28,140 nt of DNA from contig CAYHKQ010000025.1 of assembly GCA_964357255.1 (NCBI GenBank), positions 1 through 28,140 of the forward strand. Direction: 5' to 3'. A model generated the notes under the pieces. That model was not told where the DNA came from. It searched no databases and worked only from the letters and a program-made list of their open reading frames with translations. This document shows, in pieces, positions 22,362-28,140 of this stretch; position 1 is the stretch's first letter; each line of letters starts with the position of its first letter. The translations under genes were made by a program, and so were the position numbers. The DNA comes from JBBTIS01 sp038059855. Its GTDB lineage: Bacteria; Elusimicrobiota; Elusimicrobia; JACQPE01.

Positions 22362-22389
22362 CACCCTATCGTCTTAGAGAACGAGGGGT
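22362..22389 (+). repeat. Hairpin repeat copy 3
   Basis: ACCCTATCGT pairs with ACGAGGGGT through a small bulge, with loop CTTAGAGA. It shares the core TCGTCTTAGAGAACG with the minus-strand reading of copy 2. It starts 11 nt after the stop of the 21742 gene and could serve as its terminator. The palindrome ACTTTAAAGT follows at 22391-22400. Confidence 0.6.
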
Positions 22390-22492
22390 TACTTTAAAGT
22401 CCAACATTGGGAGCCTAGCTTTACTGTGCCGCATAGCTTAAATAGGCCGGCTCTAAATTTGCGGACGGTCCCGGGCGGGCGCCCAGGCTTGA

Positions 22493-24166
22493 TCAATGCG
22501 CAGGCGCTGGGGTCTTGACGGTTTGGCCGTCGCCGGCGGCGCCGGCTGGTTTTGAGGGTTCAATGACAAGGGGCGGCCCATTGGCGTTTAACAGTTCTTC
22601 AATTTTTACTTCTAGAATGGTTGCCGCGGTTTGCAGGCCCGAGAGCGTGGCTCCCAGGACGCCGTGGCTTAGCGTACTGGCTCCGCAGAGAAAAAGGTTT
22701 TTGATTTCCGTCCGCGTTGAATAAGACCAGGGCCCCACCTGGAAACGGTTTTTTTGTGTGCCGTAAAGATTTCCTTTTGTCGCGCCGCAGAAATGCTCGT
22801 TGGTCAGGGGCGTGCCGATGTCCGCAAATACGGCATGTTGCTCCGCGCCGGGCGCTATGAGCGAGACCGCTTTTAACAACCGTTTTTTCCAGATTTCCTT
22901 AAACGCGCGGTATTCATCCGGACGCGCTCCATGGGCGCTCCCCGCCCATCGGTGGGATTCTTCATAGGGGACAAACGCGAAAGACTCGATGGTGTGGCGG
23001 CCATTGTAGTTTTTGGATGGGTCCTTGAGCGTTGTCACGGTCAGGAAAAATCCGGGAATATCATGGCGTTCAAGGCTTTGCTTGGTCATGCCTTGCCGGT
23101 AAATCCCGTCTATATCCTCGTTGGCGTAATACCAGTAATTGCCGGAATCAAACCCGGCGGCCTTCATGTCCATGTCCAGCGCCGCGAACAGACTCATCGA
23201 GGAAACGGAGTAGACGGTTTTTTTAAGCCGCCTGATGAGCCCCCGGCTTAGATTTTCGGCGCCGACGAGTTTGTTGAATGTTATTTCCGGATCGGCGTTG
23301 CTGATGACATGCTTGGCCCTGACTTGCGTGCCATCCGCTAATTCCACGCCGATGGCTTCGCGTCCCTCAATTAGAATACGCGCCACTGGAGCGCGCACAT
23401 AAATTTGTCCGCCGTTTCGTTTGAGCGCCCGGATAAACGCCTTGGGCAGGGCGCCGCCGCCTCCTTCGGGATAATAGCCTCCGTTAAAATAATGATTCAT
23501 GACCGCCGCGTGCACGGGAACCGGCGCTAGCGAAGGGGGCAATCCGTGGTCGCCGCATTGGGAGGCCAAAATGGCGCGCAACAGCGGGTCGCGCGTGAAG
23601 TGATTGATGAAAGACTCCGCCGTGCGCAATCCCCATCTAGTTAGCGCGGGCGAGCGCCACGGCATACTCAAAAGGCCGAGGATTCCCGGCCTGTCTATCA
23701 AACCGTCGACTTCGCGGGAGATTGCCGCGACAGTGTCGAGCAAGGCGTTAATCCCCGCCGTTTCTTGGGGGAATCTATCACATAGGCGCCGGGCGTAAGC
23801 CGTTTTGCCTTTGGGGATATCAAATTTTTCTTGCCCAATAATAATATGGTCGTAACCGTCGCTGTTGAGCTCATGGAATTTCAAGTCGCCGCTCACGCCG
23901 AGTCCCTCGTAGATCGCCCGGGCTCGCCCATGGGGCTGGAGTTCTCCGATATAGTGGACTCCGGGGCTAAACCGATAGCCGCCTAAAGAAAATGTCTGGC
24001 ACCAGCCCCCCGGCAGGTAGTGCTGTTCAAAAACTACGACTTTTTTTCCCGCTAGGGCCATGGCCAGCGCCGCGGCCAGACCGCCGGCCCCTGACCCGAT
24101 GATAACGGCGTCAACATCCGTCCATTGGGATTTTATCGTTGGCTTGCGTTGGGGTTGAGTATTCAT
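22493..24166 (-). CDS. FAD-dependent oxidoreductase, retinol saturase / phytoene desaturase (CrtI-like) family
   Basis: A 557-residue flavoprotein. The N-terminal dinucleotide fold has GSGAGG (24-29) and ends in VVVFEQHYLPGG. The C-terminal FAD motif reads NLFLCGASTLSHGVLGATLSG. The closest family I know is all-trans-retinol 13,14-reductase and bacterial carotenoid or isoprenoid desaturase/isomerase homologues; the actual substrate is unknown. It probably associates with membranes. The C-terminal 35 residues are Pro/Ala-rich and look like an added tail. AAGG lies a little upstream of ATG 24166. On the minus strand a TATAAT (24199-24204 region) fits a promoter. It is divergent from the antiporter gene, and no other carotenoid gene is nearby. 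A GC-rich hairpin GGGCGCCCGCCC downstream may end the transcript. Confidence 0.85.
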   Translation of the reverse strand: MNTQPQRKPTIKSQWTDVDAVIIGSGAGGLAAALAMALAGKKVVVFEQHYLPGGWCQTFSLGGYRFSPGVHYIGELQPHGRARAIYEGLGVSGDLKFHELNSDGYDHIIIGQEKFDIPKGKTAYARRLCDRFPQETAGINALLDTVAAISREVDGLIDRPGILGLLSMPWRSPALTRWGLRTAESFINHFTRDPLLRAILASQCGDHGLPPSLAPVPVHAAVMNHYFNGGYYPEGGGGALPKAFIRALKRNGGQIYVRAPVARILIEGREAIGVELADGTQVRAKHVISNADPEITFNKLVGAENLSRGLIRRLKKTVYSVSSMSLFAALDMDMKAAGFDSGNYWYYANEDIDGIYRQGMTKQSLERHDIPGFFLTVTTLKDPSKNYNGRHTIESFAFVPYEESHRWAGSAHGARPDEYRAFKEIWKKRLLKAVSLIAPGAEQHAVFADIGTPLTNEHFCGATKGNLYGTQKNRFQVGPWSYSTRTEIKNLFLCGASTLSHGVLGATLSGLQTAATILEVKIEELLNANGPPLVIEPSKPAGAAGDGQTVKTPAPAH

Positions 24167-24298
24167 AGCGCTGGAGCCTTAAAAAAATTATTACAGTTAT
24201 TATAATTTTGTTTTGGCTGTTATTTCGCATTGCGCCGCACAATTCGACGGGCTAAGAAACCTATACAATAGCCCCGATATGCCGAGGGGGGATTTTTC

Positions 24299-26110
24299 GT
24301 GAATCCGGGCGACCGCGTTGAGCGGGTTGAGCTTTCATCTTTCAAGTTTTTAGCCGGTTGCGCCGTCTTATCTTTTTTTGTTTTTTTGACGGGCCGGTTT
24401 TTTACGTTCCCCGCCTGGGTCGTGGCCCTTGAAATTTTATTGACCGTGGCCTCGCTTTTTATTTTCGGCTCCATTCGTTGGCGCTTGAATAAAAACGCGT
24501 TGACCTACGGCTCGGCTTTGCTAATTGCGGCGACTTTTTGGTGGATTTGGTGGCCCGCCTCGAGCGCGCGCGCTCGCGTGGGGATTGAAGGAACTTGGGC
24601 CTTCGTCGAATTTTTGGTCCGTCATTTATTGAGCTTGCGCGGGCTCGATGAAATGATCCATGCCGACACCTTGCTTTTTATTCTAGGGCTCACCCTGTTC
24701 GTTTCGGCCATCGCGCAAACGCGTCTTTTGGAAAGCATTAGTTTTTCGATTCTCAGGAAAAGCGGGGGCAACGTGGCCTGGACGCTTGCTTTGATTATCG
24801 CCCTGGTGGCCGTGGCCTCAGGGGTTTTGGGCGGGGTCTCGATGCTTGGGCTGATGATTCGCGCCATGATCATTATTTTGTTTTTGTTGAAGATCAGGGA
24901 TAAGACGGTTATTTACGCGGTTATGGTTTCCACCGTGGTCACCACGGTCTGCGGCATGTGGCTGACTTATGGCGAACCGCCCAATCTGATTATGAAAGCT
25001 AATTTGCATCCTTTATTAAACGACGCGTTTTTTTTGCGGTACTGCCTTCCTGCGGCCGTCGGCAGTTATTTGATCGTGATTTGGAATCTGCGCAAAAGAT
25101 TGGCGGGCCGCCGGGTGAATTTGGAAACATTGGATATTTTAGAGGTCCGTTCGGCCGACGTCCGTTTTTTGCAAGCCGAGCGCCACGGCAAGGTTTTGAC
25201 CGCTTTGGAATTCGTCGAAGAGCGCCGCAGCGCGTTCGGTCCCCATGCCGAGCCGCTCTTAAAACGCCTTCACGATGGAATGTCATTGGGCGAGGCCTTG
25301 GCGCGCGAAAACGTTCCGCGCCAGGAACGGCTACGCTTGATGGGAATGTTTATTTCCGAGGATATGGCCTGCGCTCTGGATCAGTATTATCAATGCCTTG
25401 TCCATGACAATCTCGATCAGGCCCGAAGGGCCGTCGCCGAAATCAGCAACGTCTTAGGGTCCGTTAGCCGGGAGCGGCGCCGGGCCCAGAGGGTCGGCGT
25501 TCTGTCGTTCGCGCCTTTTATCGGTTTCTTGATTTGGCACGCCATGGGCCGCGAGATTCCCCTGTTTTGGGCTTCTTTTGCGGGCGCTACCGTGGCTTTT
25601 GCCGGAATTTTTCCATGGCCTAATATCAGGCGACTGGCTTTCCGCGAGGCGCGGAGTGAATCCGCTGAGTATTTGTTTTTGATTCCCTTGTTTTTTTCCA
25701 TTACTCTTCTTCAAAAGACGGGATTTTTTGAGTCGTTTTCCGGGTTCATCCGGCACGGCGTAGAAACGGCCGGAGTCTCGCTCATGGCGCTGGCTCAACT
25801 CGCGGGCGCTGTTTTTTTGTCCGCTGTTTTGGACAACAATGTCGTGGCTGATTTTGCGAGCCGCGCCATCCGCGATTTGGACGTCGGCTTGACGCAGGTA
25901 TTTGCCATGGCCCAAATCGCCGGCTACGCGGTGGGCGGCTGTTGGACTCATATCGGCTCGGCTCAGTCCGTTGTGGCGTACGCGTTCATTCGAAAAGAGA
26001 TCGATCACAGCTTTACGCCGTTTGATTGGATTAGGCTGATAACGCCGATGATCGTCGAGATTTTTGTCCTGACCGCGGCCATTGTTTTTATCGAAAGCCG
26101 CCTGCTGTGA
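24299..26110 (+). CDS. Ion transporter (IT) superfamily permease, NhaD/ArsB/SLC13-like
   Basis: A 603-residue inner-membrane transporter with two inverted halves. Half one carries the re-entrant motif GEPPN (225-229). Half two carries LDNN (511-514) and GGCWTHIGSAQSV (about 546-558), as in Na+/H+ antiporters of the NhaD type and arsenite or dicarboxylate carriers. Between the halves, residues about 264-400 form a hydrophilic, mostly helical, charged segment much longer than a usual loop. The start is GTG 24299, supported by the G-rich ribosome binding site GAGGGGGGA (24283-24291); TACAAT near 24264 may be a -10. Driving ion and substrate are not predictable. It is divergent from the FAD enzyme. 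Confidence 0.8.
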   Translation: MNPGDRVERVELSSFKFLAGCAVLSFFVFLTGRFFTFPAWVVALEILLTVASLFIFGSIRWRLNKNALTYGSALLIAATFWWIWWPASSARARVGIEGTWAFVEFLVRHLLSLRGLDEMIHADTLLFILGLTLFVSAIAQTRLLESISFSILRKSGGNVAWTLALIIALVAVASGVLGGVSMLGLMIRAMIIILFLLKIRDKTVIYAVMVSTVVTTVCGMWLTYGEPPNLIMKANLHPLLNDAFFLRYCLPAAVGSYLIVIWNLRKRLAGRRVNLETLDILEVRSADVRFLQAERHGKVLTALEFVEERRSAFGPHAEPLLKRLHDGMSLGEALARENVPRQERLRLMGMFISEDMACALDQYYQCLVHDNLDQARRAVAEISNVLGSVSRERRRAQRVGVLSFAPFIGFLIWHAMGREIPLFWASFAGATVAFAGIFPWPNIRRLAFREARSESAEYLFLIPLFFSITLLQKTGFFESFSGFIRHGVETAGVSLMALAQLAGAVFLSAVLDNNVVADFASRAIRDLDVGLTQVFAMAQIAGYAVGGCWTHIGSAQSVVAYAFIRKEIDHSFTPFDWIRLITPMIVEIFVLTAAIVFIESRLL

Positions 26111-26158
26111 AATTTTAAAGTACCCCCTGTTTGGCCGCGGTTTTTGCCCTATACTTAA

Positions 26159-27043
26159 ATGACGAAGATGCCTGCACTTGGATTGCATGAAGCCGTTCTA
26201 GACTGCCTACCCAGCGGTCTTATCGTCATTGATCTCAACGGCGCCGTCATTGTGCTCAATCAAGCGGCGCAGAAAATTTTGGGTTTAAAAGGCGGTCATT
26301 GGCGGGACAAGCCATGTCGCGAGGTTTTTCAGACGCACCGCTCGATCGCCGAAATCCTTCTTCGCACCGCAGAGACCCTTGTTGCGGCCAACCGTCAGGA
26401 GATGCGCCTAGCCAATCCCAGGGGCGCCGTCATGGTTCTCGGCTACGGAACATTGGTTTTCCGCAATGACAAGGGCGAACCCATGGGAGTCGGCATGATT
26501 TGCCAGGACATCACGCGCTTCGTCCCCATTCCTCTGACGGCCCAGTTTATTTCACTTATCAATAAATTTTTTACACCCTTCGTTGCTATCACGGTTGTGG
26601 CCGCCTTAATCTGGGGCTTGGCGCAGAACTGGGAGAAGGGCGTGGCTGCCGTCATATTGGTCGGCATCGCAATTTTTAATTGGGTCATGGCTAAAATGGC
26701 CGCTCGGCCAAGCGGGATTTTTTTAACTCTTGTTCGCCTGCACACCCCGTTGAATTTTATCGCCTTCAGCGCCTTGGTGTATTTTTTGGGCACGCTCTGG
26801 GGGCCCATGTGGCTTTTGTTTGTATTGATTCCGCTGGCCACTAGCCTTTATGCCGGACGCGGCACGACCCTTGCCGTTTCCGTCATTTCTGCCGTGGTTC
26901 TCCTGGCTATTTACGACTCGCGGGGTTTGAGCGGCTCTGTCGGCTGGGCCCAGGCGTTCCTTCATGCCGTGTTTATTGTTTTTATCAGTCTTTTTGTTCA
27001 AGCCTTAACCACCTTGGTTTCGAGAACGCGCGGCGTTTCGTAA
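26159..27043 (+). CDS. PAS-domain membrane protein without an output domain
   Basis: A 294-residue protein. An N-terminal PAS domain (about 8-121) starts LPSGLIVIDLNGAVIVLN and ends VGMICQDITRF, the normal PAS-to-effector boundary. Where a histidine kinase or cyclase would follow, there are instead about six hydrophobic helices (about 137-286) and then the stop. PAS domains bind ligands or sense redox or light; the signal here is unknown. TATACT (26150-26155) lies only 3 nt before ATG 26159 and no ribosome binding site is visible, so the message may be nearly leaderless or start at Met4 (26168). The next gene, ridA, begins 18 nt after the stop. Confidence 0.7.
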   Translation: MTKMPALGLHEAVLDCLPSGLIVIDLNGAVIVLNQAAQKILGLKGGHWRDKPCREVFQTHRSIAEILLRTAETLVAANRQEMRLANPRGAVMVLGYGTLVFRNDKGEPMGVGMICQDITRFVPIPLTAQFISLINKFFTPFVAITVVAALIWGLAQNWEKGVAAVILVGIAIFNWVMAKMAARPSGIFLTLVRLHTPLNFIAFSALVYFLGTLWGPMWLLFVLIPLATSLYAGRGTTLAVSVISAVVLLAIYDSRGLSGSVGWAQAFLHAVFIVFISLFVQALTTLVSRTRGVS

Positions 27044-27061
27044 ATTCTAAAATTTAGCTTG

Positions 27062-27445
27062 ATGAGCAAATCGAGCATTGCCACGGATTGCGCGCCTAAA
27101 GCCATCGGTCCTTATTCCCAAGCCATTGCCGTGGATCGTTTCGTTTTTGTTTCCGGCCAGATTCCGGTTGATCCGGCGGGACAACTGGTGAGCGGTAATA
27201 TCCAGGCGCAAACCGAGCGCGCGATCAAAAATATCGAGGCTATTCTAAGGGCCGGCGGCCTGGATTTGTCCCATGTCGTCAAAACAACGGTCTACATGAA
27301 AAATCTGGGCGAGTTTGCCGCCATGAACGAGGCCTATGCCCGTTTTTTTACCGAGCCTTATCCCGCGCGCGCCACGGTTGAAGTCTCTAATCTGCCCAAA
27401 GGCGCAACCGTCGAGATCGAAGTCATCGCGATCAAGGGCGGATAA
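27062..27445 (+). CDS. ridA: RidA family reactive enamine/imine deaminase
   Basis: A 127-residue YjgF/YER057c/UK114 protein. It forms cytosolic trimers that hydrolyse reactive enamines and imines released by PLP enzymes such as threonine dehydratase. Family residues are present: Y18 in GPYSQA, R103 in YPARATVEV, and E119/E120-region residues in ATVEIEVIA. Length is normal. ATG 27062 fits the family start; TTG 27059 is one codon upstream. The ribosome binding site is weak. The PLP aminotransferase at 4723 is far away and no direct link is implied. Confidence 0.93.
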   Translation: MSKSSIATDCAPKAIGPYSQAIAVDRFVFVSGQIPVDPAGQLVSGNIQAQTERAIKNIEAILRAGGLDLSHVVKTTVYMKNLGEFAAMNEAYARFFTEPYPARATVEVSNLPKGATVEIEVIAIKGG

Positions 27446-27474
27446 GGCAAAAGAAGCGGTCCCTTGTCTGCTTT

Positions 27475-28140
27475 ATGAAAATTGACAGCGTTAAGTTTCG
27501 TTCCGGCGGCCTTCATTATGCGGGAGTGCGCTTTGCGCCGGAGAGTTTGCGCCCCCGGCGCCCCGCCCTTTTAATGCTTCATGGCTTCCCCGGCGCGGAA
27601 AAAAATACAGACCTTGCCCGCGCGCTCGCGGCCCGGGGCTGGGTTTGCTTTCTGCCGCATTTTCGCGGGTCCTGGGGAAGCTCGGGTCTTTACTCTTTTT
27701 CAGGGATTCTAAAGGACGCAAGAATTTTTTGGCGCCGGCTTCAAAAAGACCCGCAAGTCAATCCCGGGAGAATGGCTGTCCTGGGATTTAGCATGGGCGG
27801 CTGGGCCGCTTTGAATTTAGCGGCGGAGCAAAAGGATGTCCGGGCGGTCGTAGCCTTAGCTCCCATGGCCGGGTCCTCGCGTTGGTTTGACCGGCGTTCC
27901 AGGGATCGTCTGGCGGAACTTTCAAAGCCCATCGAGGCGCTACCCCTGAGCGAGCTTTGGCAAGATTTTAAAACGACTCTATCCGCGCGCGACCCCCTGG
28001 ACAAAATTTCCAGGATTTCGCCCCGCCCTCTTTTATTGGTTCATGGCGTTAAAGATGAGATGGTGCCGTTTTCATTGAGCCAAGAGCTTGAGCAAAAAGC
28101 CCGTCCACACAAGAGGCTCGTCGTCATCAAAGGCGCTGAT
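27475..28140 (+). CDS. Alpha/beta hydrolase (S9-like / dienelactone hydrolase-like), 3'-truncated by window end
   Basis: The first 222 residues of an alpha/beta-hydrolase; the frame runs off the window. The oxyanion region is LMLHGFPG. The nucleophile elbow is GFSMGG with S106, and the acid is D194 in HGVKDEMVP. The catalytic His would follow shortly after the last visible residues (IKGAD), where the family usually reads GADH. No signal peptide is seen, so it is cytosolic. The fold suggests an esterase or peptidase-type hydrolase, and the substrate is unknown. It starts 29 nt after ridA; the ribosome binding site is weak (GGTCCC). No shift or stop is seen in the visible part. Confidence 0.85.
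   Translation, partial: MKIDSVKFRSGGLHYAGVRFAPESLRPRRPALLMLHGFPGAEKNTDLARALAARGWVCFLPHFRGSWGSSGLYSFSGILKDARIFWRRLQKDPQVNPGRMAVLGFSMGGWAALNLAAEQKDVRAVVALAPMAGSSRWFDRRSRDRLAELSKPIEALPLSELWQDFKTTLSARDPLDKISRISPRPLLLVHGVKDEMVPFSLSQELEQKARPHKRLVVIKGAD

Noticed and set aside
24299..26110. Arsenite efflux pump ArsB
   Set aside because: No arsR, arsA or arsC is nearby and the motifs fit the broader IT superfamily equally well.

Overview
The window looks like a chromosomal scaffold segment from an uncultured Gram-negative bacterium with an outer membrane. It has several signal-peptide proteins, at least two apparent outer-membrane beta-barrels and many short overlapping genes. The proteins resemble what is seen in deep-branching Gram-negative phyla, and Elusimicrobiota-like is my guess. 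I have no marker gene that proves the phylum. A run of exactly 100 N at 229-328 is a scaffolding gap, so this is an assembled draft or metagenome genome.

Layout. (1) 1-391: a 177-nt-period repeat with strong predicted RNA secondary structure, broken by the gap. (2) 392-11372: eleven plus-strand genes that overlap or are spaced by at most 5 nt, which suggests one transcript. It holds a proteostasis block (trigger factor, ClpP, Lon; no clpX), a class V aminotransferase, an ABC-2 type exporter pair, an anchored TPR protein, a PAP2 phosphatase, a secreted probable alpha/alpha-barrel protein, a small outer-membrane barrel and an SRAP/YedK-family protein whose catalytic Cys2 is Ser. (3) 11373-14330: a 144-nt hairpin element with flanking 12-nt direct repeats. 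After it come two minus-strand genes, one encoding a beta-barrel joined to a transglutaminase-like domain with Cys/His/Asp. (4) 14507-16759: a copper-type P1B ATPase with a different codon flavour, then a palindrome and a REP-like repeat. (5) 16885-18662: a secreted P1/DmpA-family peptidase on the minus strand. Next are remnants of an integrated element (excisionase-like HTH ghost, internally deleted tyrosine recombinase) abutting tRNA-Lys(UUU). (6) 18686-21222: a minus-strand cluster of an MFS exporter and two exported coiled-coil proteins, followed by tRNA-Asp(GUC) on plus. (7) 21417-22492: a small secreted/membrane protein gene with its own promoter, in a region carrying three copies of a hairpin repeat. 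(8) 22493-28140: a retinol-saturase/CrtI-like FAD oxidoreductase, an IT-superfamily ion antiporter-like permease, a PAS-membrane protein, RidA and a truncated alpha/beta hydrolase.

Most notable: the barrel-transglutaminase fusion; the C2S SRAP protein; the structured tandem repeat at the scaffold gap; the MITE-like hairpin; and the three-copy hairpin family. The window also carries degenerate copies of short palindromes that look like widely dispersed families, one of which supplies the stop codon of one gene and the ribosome binding site of the next. I see no CRISPR array, rRNA, intact transposase or recognisable complete defence system.
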